Translations under genes and position numbers: made by a program
Shown here: positions 26,016-34,193 of the stretch, piece after piece
Layout of the letters: every line of letters begins with the position of its first letter
Position numbering within the stretch: the first letter of the stretch is position 1
Assembly (NCBI GenBank): GCA_013414765.1
Contig: CP058708.1
Span: 3,033,553 to 3,097,552 of the forward strand
Reading direction: 5' to 3'
DNA from: Candidatus Accumulibacter cognatus
Lineage (GTDB): Bacteria; Pseudomonadota; Gammaproteobacteria; Burkholderiales; Rhodocyclaceae
DNA length: 64,000 nucleotides
The notes under the pieces: model-generated
Told to the model about the DNA's origin: nothing
Seen by the model: the letters and a program-made list of their open reading frames with translations, nothing else
Databases searched by the model: none

Positions 26016-28732
26016 AACCCGACAGACGGCTCAGCATCACAAGCGCCAGCAAAGAATTTGCTCCGTCGGCGGGGCGGAGTTGCTCGCCGTGTCGCTGGCG
26101 TGAGCTCACGCGGCGAGGCGATGCGAGTGAGTGCGAGGGACGAAAGCAGTGCCTCGCGCGCGCCAGCGGCGTGCCGGGCTAGCGCGCTCGCTGGCCCGAG
26201 GAAGCCGATCCACAGATCAGGTGTGACGATTGCCGGATCGTCAGAGGTCCACGCGCAGCAACCATCAACTTTGACGTGCAGGCAGCGTAGCGCGCGGGCG
26301 ACCTTCTGCGCGCGGGAGTGTGCAAGAGCTGAGAACCGGGGTACTGCCTGAAGCATCTGCCACAATTCAAGGTGCCCGGCCAGACCATGGCAGAAGGTGG
26401 GCGTGCCAGCCGCCGGCGCGCGCTCGAGCGTGTGCACAGCCCAATCGATCTCAGCTCGCAGCGTGGGGTAGTCGCCAACACCGTTCAGCACCGCCCAAAG
26501 GTAGCCCGCGACGCCGTGACACCAGTTACCTACAGCGTGGTGGCGCGAATCGCCGGGTCCAATTCGTAGCGCGGTGCCATCGCTGGTACGCGCGCGCCGG
26601 GCAATTGCAGACCAGGTTTCGCAAGCCTGCTCAACAGCCGTGGTGTCGCCAGTGGCTCGGCCCCAAACGGCGTGTGCGAGCGCGATACCGGCCGAGCCGT
26701 GCGCGCAGCCGAAAAACACGGTGTCGCTATCCGGCGCGACCGTCCACACTGGAACACCATCGACTTGCGATTTTCGTGCGTGTAGGTAGTTGAGCGCATT
26801 GGCCACCAGATCGAGCGGCCAGTCCTCGCGCAGAAGGTCGCGGAGCAAGACGGCAGCCCAGATCACCCCTGCGATGCCCGAGAACAGGTCCACTTCGCGG
26901 CAGTCGCGCGCGGCGGCCTCGAAGCGCACTCGGGCCGAGCGAACGAGGCGTTCATCGCTTAATCGCTGCCCAGAGGCGGCGAGTGCTAGAGCGACACCGG
27001 CGTTTCCCGTGAACGGACCGGCGGCCCTACCGTCCGCACTGCGCGACGCGAGCCAGGTTGCGCCGGCCGCCACGGCAGCGTCGAAGTCCGTGCGCCTGCA
27101 CGCGTCGCCGACGGCGAGCAGCCCGAGCACGATGCCTGCGGCACCGAGGTTGATCCCCTCACAGTCGTGCGCGCGCATGAAGTGCTCGTTACGCCAGCAC
27201 GCACCGGCAGCGCGCGGCTGCACGAAGGCCATGCTCGCGTGCGCCGCTTCGATAGCGGCGCGCCGGCACCAACGCGTGAGGGCGTCGGCGGCGGGGAGGT
27301 CGCACTCGTCCACTACTTTCCAGTCGGATGCGCTCGTACGCAACACTTGGCCGACCGCGGCCGCGTCAGGTCGCAACGAGGCGTCGCTTGCCTGCCAGCG
27401 CTGCACGCAACGCGCGGCCTCATGCAGCCCCTCATTGCGCAACAGCGATGCCGCCCGGCCGATCGGCAGCAGGCCAGGCGGCGTATCCAGAAACGCCTGC
27501 ACAACGCAACCACCGAGCGCGAAGACGTCACGCGCGGTGGCAGCGGGCGAGATACGTCCTCGAATCCCAGGGTCGAGGTAGCCGGGCGTTCCGCCCGGCC
27601 GCATCAACGCGCCTATGTGCGTTGCCAGTTCGAAGTCGATCAGGCCGACACCGCCAGCGTGTCGGATGGCGTTTTCCAGCTTGACATCGCCGTGGACCAA
27701 ACCGGCCGCATGCACCTGTGCGACCGCTTCAGCTAGCAGTGGCAAGGCTGCAATGCGCTCGGTGCGAGATAGCTCGCAGACCAGCTCGCCGCGGAAATCG
27801 GCCATCACCAGCAACGGCTGGGATTCGTCGACAAACACGAGCGGAGCGGGCACGAGTCCGGGTTGGTGCTGCAGTAAGCGCAGCGCGGCGAATTCGTTGC
27901 GCATCAGGTCGCGGATGTCAAAGCCCATCGCATCGCCCGCGGCGCCGCGGCGCCCGGCTTTGATCACTACGGTTTGCAGCGATTGGACCTGGACCGAGAG
28001 CCAGGTAGCCGCGCGCGGCGTTTGCCCCAAGCGCACGAGCGGCAGGTACTCTGATCCGGCCAGCCAGAGCGGCTGGTTCGACATGACACGCGGGGGTTCC
28101 GGTGGAACACCCGGCAGCGGTGGTGCAGGTTTGTCGACATCCGTCTTCACGACGGCGGCCCCTGCGTCAGCGACGAGCGAACCATTGGGACCCCGCCACC
28201 CAAAGCGGTGCACGCCGACGCCGTCGACCACCTCGTCGGTGACGCGGTACACGCCATAACGGAACGATACCGCGCCGGCGGCGCGGAGCTGCCGATCCGT
28301 GATCACCTCCGGCCCCCGACTGATTGGCCACGCGGCATCGAGCGCGACTATCGCCGCGCGCGCACTGGCGATATCGGGGGAGTAAACGGTGAGCACCTTG
28401 CCGAGTTGATTAGCGCCAGCGTCGCCCGAGTTAAGCAACACAACATCTTCAAGATGCCGCAGCACCTTGAAGGGCACCCGCAGACCGGCGAGCAATCCGG
28501 CAAGTTCGCGCAGCATTCTTGCTGCCTCGGCAGCTGATGCACTGACGTGGATCTTCCAACCCTGCGCAAGTGACTCGCTGCCCACAGGATCGAAGAAACG
28601 CCATCGCAATGGCCGATCGACCCAATCAACGGTACGCCACCCGTGGGCGAACACCTCGCCCAGAAACGAGAGCGTGGCGCAATAATCCTGTGCCGCGCTG
28701 TCGTTCACGTCCGTGGCCGGCGCGGCTTGCAT
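26012..28732 (-). CDS. Lanthipeptide synthetase, lyase-kinase-cyclase type (LanKC/LanL)
   Basis: A 906-residue three-domain enzyme that phosphorylates Ser/Thr of a precursor peptide, eliminates phosphate and cyclises Cys onto the alkene. Residues 1-200 are the lyase-like part (GWKIHVSASAAEAARML, K60; GKVLTVYSPD, K112). The kinase spans about 220-470: ATP lysine in VVIKAG (K258), catalytic loop HGDVKLEN (D349, N354), and DFE in place of DFG (366-368). The cyclase covers about 500-880, with GCAHGSAG, NWCHGVAGY (C738) and FCHGLAGH (C781, H782), i.e. all three zinc ligands. Those ligands mark class IV (LanL); class III enzymes lack them. Start 25 bases after the precursor gene. Confidence 0.9.
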   Translation of the reverse strand: MQAAPATDVNDSAAQDYCATLSFLGEVFAHGWRTVDWVDRPLRWRFFDPVGSESLAQGWKIHVSASAAEAARMLRELAGLLAGLRVPFKVLRHLEDVVLLNSGDAGANQLGKVLTVYSPDIASARAAIVALDAAWPISRGPEVITDRQLRAAGAVSFRYGVYRVTDEVVDGVGVHRFGWRGPNGSLVADAGAAVVKTDVDKPAPPLPGVPPEPPRVMSNQPLWLAGSEYLPLVRLGQTPRAATWLSVQVQSLQTVVIKAGRRGAAGDAMGFDIRDLMRNEFAALRLLQHQPGLVPAPLVFVDESQPLLVMADFRGELVCELSRTERIAALPLLAEAVAQVHAAGLVHGDVKLENAIRHAGGVGLIDFELATHIGALMRPGGTPGYLDPGIRGRISPAATARDVFALGGCVVQAFLDTPPGLLPIGRAASLLRNEGLHEAARCVQRWQASDASLRPDAAAVGQVLRTSASDWKVVDECDLPAADALTRWCRRAAIEAAHASMAFVQPRAAGACWRNEHFMRAHDCEGINLGAAGIVLGLLAVGDACRRTDFDAAVAAGATWLASRSADGRAAGPFTGNAGVALALAASGQRLSDERLVRSARVRFEAAARDCREVDLFSGIAGVIWAAVLLRDLLREDWPLDLVANALNYLHARKSQVDGVPVWTVAPDSDTVFFGCAHGSAGIALAHAVWGRATGDTTAVEQACETWSAIARRARTSDGTALRIGPGDSRHHAVGNWCHGVAGYLWAVLNGVGDYPTLRAEIDWAVHTLERAPAAGTPTFCHGLAGHLELWQMLQAVPRFSALAHSRAQKVARALRCLHVKVDGCCAWTSDDPAIVTPDLWIGFLGPASALARHAAGAREALLSSLALTRIASPRELTPATRRATPPRRRSKFFAGACDAEPSVGL

Positions 28733-28757
28733 ACGCCAGCCTCGACAAGTCGAAAAG

Positions 28758-28958
28758 TCAACCGTGGCGCGTCGCTTGGCAGGTGTGCCAGGGGCAGGCG
28801 TGGACTAGGCCGCCGCGATTCTCAGACTCCAGGTTCGCGGTGGGAGGTACCGATCTCGACAACGCGTCCAGTAGTTGTGAGCGGTCGCTGCATCCGGCGT
28901 ACCCTGCGTCACGCATCTCATCCACCTTAGAACGAACCATATCCCGAAGTTGCTCCAT
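28758..28958 (-). CDS. Candidate lanthipeptide precursor peptide
   Basis: A 66-residue peptide, MEQLRDMVRSKVDEMRDAGY at the start, with a helical acidic/basic leader containing SQLLDALSRS, a Gly-Gly at 49-50 (SENRGG), and a 16-residue tail LVHACPWHTCQATRHG. The tail has two cysteines (C55, C60) and two threonines (T59, T63), enough for one or two lanthionine rings, plus Trp, Pro and three His for oxidative tailoring. An AAGGAG eight bases upstream gives a strong start. It is the first gene of the leftward operon, directly ahead of the synthetase. Not similar to a precursor I know; the cleavage point is inferred. Confidence 0.7.
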   Translation of the reverse strand: MEQLRDMVRSKVDEMRDAGYAGCSDRSQLLDALSRSVPPTANLESENRGGLVHACPWHTCQATRHG

Positions 28959-29085
28959 TTTCCGATCTCCTTGTAGAGGAATGTTGCCCGTCAACCTGCT
29001 AAGCATGCCTGATCCACTTTGGCGGCGCGATGTTAGCATATTGCATGTATGATGTGATAGTCGGAGTGATGCAATAGGAATCGTC
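28959..29085. promoter_or_regulatory. Divergent promoter region of the lanthipeptide cluster
   Basis: 127 bases between the precursor gene (leftward) and the P450 gene (rightward). The middle is AT-rich (GCATATTGCATGTATGATG near 29036), unlike the surrounding GC-rich genes, and should hold both promoters. The P450 start is preceded by TAGGAA seven bases ahead. No operator could be assigned. Confidence 0.5.
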
Positions 29086-30324
29086 ATGTGTCTGCCCGGA
29101 GAGCCTGCAAGCGCGTTATTGCCGATCTTCGATCCCGCCTTTAAGGCAGACCCTCACCCGTTCTATGCAGCGCTGCGCAGACTCGCCGGCGTAAGCAGGA
29201 TGCGCCTGCCTTCCGGCACGGGGGTCTGGATCGTCTTGCGCTACGATCACGCGCGCAAGCTGCTAAGGGATCCCCGACTGTCGAAGGTGCCGCAGCGCGA
29301 GGACGGCGCCGCGCCGAAGCACGCGCTGTTCAACCACTTGCTGACAATGGACCCGCCGTCGCACGCCGTGGCACGCAGCGTCCTCGCCCCGTGCTTCTCG
29401 CCGCGTGTCCTGCGCGCGTTCGAGCCGCGCGTTTCAGGCCTCGTGGACGCGCTGTTGCAGCGCATACCATGCGACGACGAGCCGTTCGACGTTCTGACCG
29501 CATTTGCCGGACCGCTCGCGCAGTCAGTGGTGTGCGAACTGGTCGGCGTACCCGACGACGTGCGCGAATCGCTCGCGCGCGGACTCGACGACCTCGACCG
29601 CGCCGACTTCGATGCGCCCGATCGGGTACCTGGAATCACGCAGCACCTGTTCGATACACTGCTGGGCGTGTGCAATCGACGCGCGAGCTTGCCGCCCGAG
29701 AGCCTGCTGGCCACCCTGTGCGCAGCGCGTGACCACGGAAGCATCCCTCCTGAACAGGTGGTTTCGCTAACGTACCTCGTTTTGGCCGCCGGCCGCGAGA
29801 CTGCAGCCAACCTAATCGCCAACGGCCTCCTCAGGCTGCTGACCCGGCCCCCCACTTGGGCTGAACTGGCGCGCGCGCCCCAACACGCTGGGGCGCTAGT
29901 GGAAGAGTTGCTGCGGCTCGAAAGTCCATTGGAGATGGCGACCGCGCGCTACGCGATCGCTGACATCGCGATCGACGACACAACGATTCGCGCCGGCGAT
30001 ACGGTATTCGTCGGACTTGCCGCGAGCAATCGTGACCCGCTCGCGTTCGAGCGGCCGGACGAGCTTGACCTCTCACGCACCGCAGGTAGCAAGCACCTCG
30101 CGTTCGGTTACGGGATCCACAGATGCCTCGGCGCGATCCTGGCGCGCATCGAGGCGCGCATCGCGCTAGCTAGGCTCGCCGCCCACTTCCCGTCGTTGGA
30201 ACTCGCGGTACCCGCTGGCCAGCTTGCCTGGAAGCCGGGGCTGATCACGCGCGGACTACAGAACCTGCCAGTGCGCCGTGGTGCGCCCGGCCGAAAAACA
30301 TTCGCCGACCTTCTCCCGGGATGA
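29086..30324 (+). CDS. Cytochrome P450
   Basis: A 412-residue soluble haem monooxygenase of bacterial class. I-helix oxygen-binding region AAGRETAAN (T239), K-helix E274-x-x-R277 (EELLR), and the haem loop FGYGIHRCLG with thiolate C347 are intact. It is transcribed away from the precursor/synthetase operon from the shared 127-bp region, and is probably a tailoring enzyme that hydroxylates or cross-links the peptide. Redox partners are not encoded nearby. Its stop overlaps an ATG (ATGA at 30321) of a 32-codon frame of unclear meaning, just before the ISKra4 insertion. Confidence 0.92.
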   Translation: MCLPGEPASALLPIFDPAFKADPHPFYAALRRLAGVSRMRLPSGTGVWIVLRYDHARKLLRDPRLSKVPQREDGAAPKHALFNHLLTMDPPSHAVARSVLAPCFSPRVLRAFEPRVSGLVDALLQRIPCDDEPFDVLTAFAGPLAQSVVCELVGVPDDVRESLARGLDDLDRADFDAPDRVPGITQHLFDTLLGVCNRRASLPPESLLATLCAARDHGSIPPEQVVSLTYLVLAAGRETAANLIANGLLRLLTRPPTWAELARAPQHAGALVEELLRLESPLEMATARYAIADIAIDDTTIRAGDTVFVGLAASNRDPLAFERPDELDLSRTAGSKHLAFGYGIHRCLGAILARIEARIALARLAAHFPSLELAVPAGQLAWKPGLITRGLQNLPVRRGAPGRKTFADLLPG

Positions 30325-31496
30325 GTTGCGATGCGCGGAGTGCTCAAAGCGAGCTGCATATTCGCATGTTTTCGATAACCCGAAAGAGGCCCAACGACCA
30401 GGGGTGTGATTCAAAGTGATGCGTCGTTGAGATGACCCCTTTATGCGGCTTCTTTTTCGACACCCCGCCAATAGGCGTCCCATTCCCGGTTGGCCCGGTT
30501 AAGCCGTAGGGCTAACATGGTCTCGATATGATCTGGTGACCACCAAGCACCGGGAAGCTTGATCCGCTCCTGGATAACGTAGCGGTGGGCGCTCTCGATT
30601 TCCCCCGACCCAATGGGTAGCCCCTGCTTGATCGCGCCTTGGTAGTCCAGTTGATCCCGGCGGTTACGAATATAGCGGTCACAGGCGGTGGCGGGGTCGT
30701 CGCTATTGGTCTCTACGAACGGTGCCAACGCTTCCAGCACAGCACCGGATTGGTTCGCCTTGAGCCGACTTTTTTGTTCTTCCAACCAGGCTCGGGGATC
30801 ATTGGCGGCGCAGACCTTGGACGCTTCGCCGAGGTACTCGCAGAGATGGAAGAAATCCACCAAATAGGCTCCTTGCGCACCGAATTGGATCTCCTCCTGC
30901 GTGACAATCCACGACGCGCCATCGCCCACCGCATGCAGGTAACTCCCCGGGCCAAACCCCGCTTTGGCCGCACAACGCCACCACTGTCGCCCGCTTTCCT
31001 CGACCCCACCGGCAAAATTTCCACCAAATATCGGGGTGACGCTGCCTTTCGGATGCACGAGACTCAGGCGAACTTCTTTCCAGGCCAAACGCTTCCCTTT
31101 GCGTTTGTCTTCGGCATCCGAAGAAATTTCCACCACCGGGACCATCGAACCATCCATCTCGCCGATAAAGGTGACTCCGGCCATCGTCCCGGCCACAATC
31201 TCCCGCTTGGCCTCTTGCTCGCAAATGATTGGCGGGTGATGTTCGGTGATCCGTTGAATCGTGCTTACCGGCATCTCGATCCCATAGTGTTCCTTCAGCT
31301 TTTCCGGCACCCGCCCAAAAGCCGCATCTGCCCCAAAATCACTCATCACCCGTTGCAACGGCTGCGAACTGCCCCGGCAACTGATCCCCGCACGGGTGCT
31401 GAAACGCCGCTCGATCCGTGTGCCATTCCGCCACAGAGGCTCTACCACATCGACTTTACCGAAGGTCGTGTGCCAATAGAGTTTTTTTACCCGCCG

Positions 31497-33012
31497 GTAA
31501 CTACTCAGTAGCCCCAGCCAAGGGCTGTGTAGGTCAAGCCAAACGAGGCTGAGGAGGTTGGCCTTGGAAAGTCAGCGTGAGGGCGTGAAAGAGATTGCTC
31601 CCTTGCTTGTGCAGGGTGGCAAGGTAGGAACGGATCGTGCAAAAGGTATCGGCGCCGTTTCTGGTCCGGAAGCCGCCGGAGATCTTCTGTTTGACCTTCG
31701 GCATGCGAACCGCCTGCTCGGCAAGGTTGTTGGAGAACGGGACGCTGGGGTCAGAAGCGAAGCGCCAGACATCATCGGCATAGGTGCGCAAGCGCCAGAG
31801 GAGGTTGGTCGCCTTGCTCTGTCGTGTTCGTCCGCGCTTCCCCGATTTTTCCGCCTGCGGATTGAGGACCTCGCCTTCGCTGAGAATTTCGGTATATCGG
31901 TTACGCCACAGCGCAACGCGTTCGACGGGTAGCGAACCGCCCGCCTGGTTCACCTCATGGCAGGCAGCCACCAGAAGTTCGATCAGGCGGCCTGCCCAAG
32001 CCTGCTGGAGTTCCTCGAAAAGATAGGTCAATTCCCGCAGGTGATGGGCATTGCACAGCCCGTGCTTGCACAGCAGATCGCGGTAAGGTTTCCAGCCGTC
32101 GTGGATCAGTGTGCCCAGAAAGCCGGGGAGAATCCCCAGCGCATCGAAGGCCCGCTTGCCCCGTTTCTCGTGACAGCCGACCCAGGTGAGCGTCGCCGTC
32201 ACCAGCGCGTGCATCCAGTGCAGCTTACCGGCCACCCGCATCCCGGTTTCGTCCGCATGAGCGACCTCGGCCGTTTGGATGGCTTCACCCATCAAGGCCA
32301 CGGTCGGCGCCAGGCGAACAGCCGCCTCTTCGCTGGCCGCCAGCACCGTCGCCTCAGCCATCGGCAGGCCAAAGAAATCGCCCATCAACGCCGCCGTGCG
32401 TTGTACCGGCATCATGTGGTGGTGCGTGAGATGAACAGCGGCAGCCATGGCCGCCGGACCATACTGCACCGGCGCAGAAATGCCGGGAGGAAACTCGCCG
32501 CGGCAAATCTTGCCGCAGGCGCACTGCGCCGCCAGAACCTGATGCTCCGTCACCTCGAAGCGCAACGGCGGCAAATCGAACACCTGACGGGTTTCGACCA
32601 CCGATCTCTCGGGCAAGGGACGCTGGCACTCTGCGCAGTGCGACGGTGGCGCATGCGTCACGATCCGATCCGGTTCGGCAACCTTCTTGAGACCATGCCC
32701 CTGGTGCCCTTTCTGCCCGCCCGTCGGGCGTTCCCCGCATTTGCGCAGAGATTTGGGCTGCGGCTTGTTCAGACCGTCCGAAGACGGTGGCTTGCTCGAA
32801 TTTCGACTGTTGGTCGCCAGCCGCGCTTCCAGTTCCGTGACCTTCAATTGAAGGGCTGTCACTTGCGCCGCCAGATCACGAACCAGCGCCCGCAGCGGCC
32901 ACAGCTCACGGATCAACTGCTCCTTCTCGGCAACGCTCAGCTTTTCAAGGTCGGGAAGTTCGTCCATGCCGAATTAAAAGCATCAAGCGTGCCAGCCGAC
33001 CTGAGTAGTTAC
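31497..33012 (-). mobile_element. IS66-family insertion sequence, copy 2 (1516 bp)
   Basis: Same ends and length as 17220-18735, opposite orientation. Target ACCCGCCG is duplicated at 31489-31496 and 33013-33020, within the ISKra4 transposase gene. Together with copy 1 it brackets most of the lanthipeptide cluster as an inverted pair 12.8 kb apart. Confidence 0.95.
31534..32967 (-). CDS. tnpC: IS66-family transposase, second identical copy
   Basis: A 477-residue protein identical to that encoded at 17265-18698, with the same zipper, zinc-finger and DDE motifs. The lack of any difference means that the two copies are recent duplicates or kept alike by recombination. Intact and possibly active. 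Confidence 0.95.
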   Translation of the reverse strand: MDELPDLEKLSVAEKEQLIRELWPLRALVRDLAAQVTALQLKVTELEARLATNSRNSSKPPSSDGLNKPQPKSLRKCGERPTGGQKGHQGHGLKKVAEPDRIVTHAPPSHCAECQRPLPERSVVETRQVFDLPPLRFEVTEHQVLAAQCACGKICRGEFPPGISAPVQYGPAAMAAAVHLTHHHMMPVQRTAALMGDFFGLPMAEATVLAASEEAAVRLAPTVALMGEAIQTAEVAHADETGMRVAGKLHWMHALVTATLTWVGCHEKRGKRAFDALGILPGFLGTLIHDGWKPYRDLLCKHGLCNAHHLRELTYLFEELQQAWAGRLIELLVAACHEVNQAGGSLPVERVALWRNRYTEILSEGEVLNPQAEKSGKRGRTRQSKATNLLWRLRTYADDVWRFASDPSVPFSNNLAEQAVRMPKVKQKISGGFRTRNGADTFCTIRSYLATLHKQGSNLFHALTLTFQGQPPQPRLA

Positions 33013-33353
33013 ACCCGCCGAACGTAACTCAGGCTCCACTCGTGCCACTGCCACACTCTTCTCCACTCCACGTTCCGCCCAGGCGGCCAGAGCTTCGTTG
33101 CCCATCTGGCGGAGTTCTTCGATCACTCGACGTTCCGCTGCATCCGCCTTCTCCAAGTCTCCGGCAGCGTCTTCCACCACGCCCAGCAAGCTTTCCATAC
33201 GGGCACGCAACGTAGGATGACGATTCAGACGCTCCAACAACATCTGGTCGCGGTCAGTGGCTAGCATGGCTGTTCCCTCTGGTGGCAAATGCTGAAATTA
33301 TCGGGCTTGCATCACTTTGAATCACACCCACGACCAGTTGTAGAGAGGGGAGT

Positions 33354-34118
33354 ATGTCAATTGACAAGCGGCACGCGTATCTGATCAGTTGTACGGCGTT
33401 GGGACTTGAGGCTGACTTCGAATCGTTCGAGGGCGCCACCGGTTATGCAGATGTCGAAGCGCTCTGGCTCCGCAATCTGCTCCTGGGCTTGCCATTAGCA
33501 AGAGATCATCACTCCGAGATAGGGGGAACTTCATGAGCACTATAAGCCCCTTGTTCCTCCATCTGATGGACCGGCCGCGGTCACTCCGTATGGCGTCAGC
33601 ATTCGCCACGCTTGCATCGTCGGGGCGCTCGATCTATCGGGCTGTGGAACAGCAGATCGCCCATTGCCTGCCCTTACATGTCGGGATTGTCACTTTCGGG
33701 ATACCGATGAGATAGAAGTGGGGACGGATGCCAACAAGGTATCGACGAGCCTCAATCTGTCACATGCGCATCTGGCACGGCTCTCGCTGCAGGGGTCTCG
33801 ATTGACGCATCTACGAGGCATAGGCATGAAAGTGGATGTGGCGGTAGATATCTCTCGTATAGAGCCTCTCGACGATTTTCGTGAACAGAAATGGCCAGGC
33901 GTGGAACCGGGGGTATTCATCCGCGAAACAGAGGGTCAAGCTAAGGCTAGGCAGGAAGGAATCGACAAGGGGGGTTCCGCACTACCTAGCCCTCCGCCTC
34001 TCCCCGCGCAACTCCAAGCATGCTCGAACGGTGACTGGCCTTCTTCGTCGCGCGAACATTGCTGGTGTGATCTGTCGCGATCCGTAGTTGGGGGACAGTT
34101 CATTGCTGACGGAGCAAC
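33354..34118 (+). pseudogene. Frameshifted, truncated paralog of the 674-residue cluster protein
   Basis: Starts at 33354 (MSIDKRHAYLISCTALGLEA) behind GAGGGGAG. The first frame ends at 33536 after IGGTS; dropping one G from the GGGGG at 33522-33526 continues into VSIRHACIVGALDLSGCG, LNLSHAHLARLSLQGSRLTHL and CWCDLSRSVVGG, each matching the front half of the 21463-23487 protein (for example LDLRWCGSSQ, VDLSDAHIGSLSLVGSRLTH, CWCKLSRSVIEG). An extra insert of about 50 residues precedes CWC. It is cut at 34118 by an ISAzo13 remnant, so the back half and membrane part are missing. Before ISKra4 arrived it stood directly after the P450 gene. Confidence 0.82.
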
Positions 34119-34193
34119 AAAACCCGCTCCTCCCCAAGTGGGACATCTTGATCCGACCGACCTGCCCGGTATGAATATTCGCAGAAATCACCT
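34119..34193 (+). mobile_element. ISAzo13 right-end remnant (75 bp)
   Basis: Matches the last part of the 19054-20378 element with scattered differences: CCCAAGTGGGACATCTTGAT followed by CCGACC and the ending AAATCACCT. Same orientation. It forms the right edge of the island. Confidence 0.85.

Larger units (their letters stand above)
30441..33267 (-). pseudogene. ISKra4-family transposase, split by IS66
   Basis: The front part (33013-33267) begins MLATDRDQMLLERLNRHPTL and ends RVEPELRSAG. The rest (30441-31496) starts KKLYWHTTFGKVDVVEPLWR and carries the catalytic segments FIGEMDGSMVPVVEI, DGASWIVTQEEIQF and SGEIESAHRYVIQERIK. Removing 1516 bp of IS66 plus the 8-bp duplication (1524, a multiple of three) restores one frame of about 430 codons. 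The disruption is therefore a clean, recent insertion. Confidence 0.88.
30402..33329 (-). mobile_element. ISKra4-family insertion sequence, interrupted by IS66
   Basis: Perfect 21-bp terminal repeats: GGGTGTGATTCAAAGTGATG and one more base at 30402-30422, complement at 33309-33329. The 8-bp target ACGACCAG is duplicated at 30394-30401 and 33330-33337. Without the nested IS66 and its duplication the element is 1404 bp. It lies between the P450 gene and the paralog of the 674-residue protein. Confidence 0.92.
19054..34193. mobile_element. 15.1-kb island bounded by ISAzo13-type ends, carrying the lanthipeptide cluster
   Basis: The left edge is the AGGTGATTTCC end of a full ISAzo13-like element; the right edge is the matching ATCACCT end of a second, mostly deleted copy in the same direction. 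Everything between is absent from the interrupted PEP-CTERM gene, whose halves lie outside at 18876-19052 and 34194-34719. The layout is that of a composite transposon. No clear target duplication was found. Confidence 0.7.

Noticed and set aside
26790-27581. Plus-strand frame opposite the lanthipeptide synthetase
   Set aside because: Ala/Arg/Ser-rich shadow; the minus strand carries kinase and cyclase motifs.
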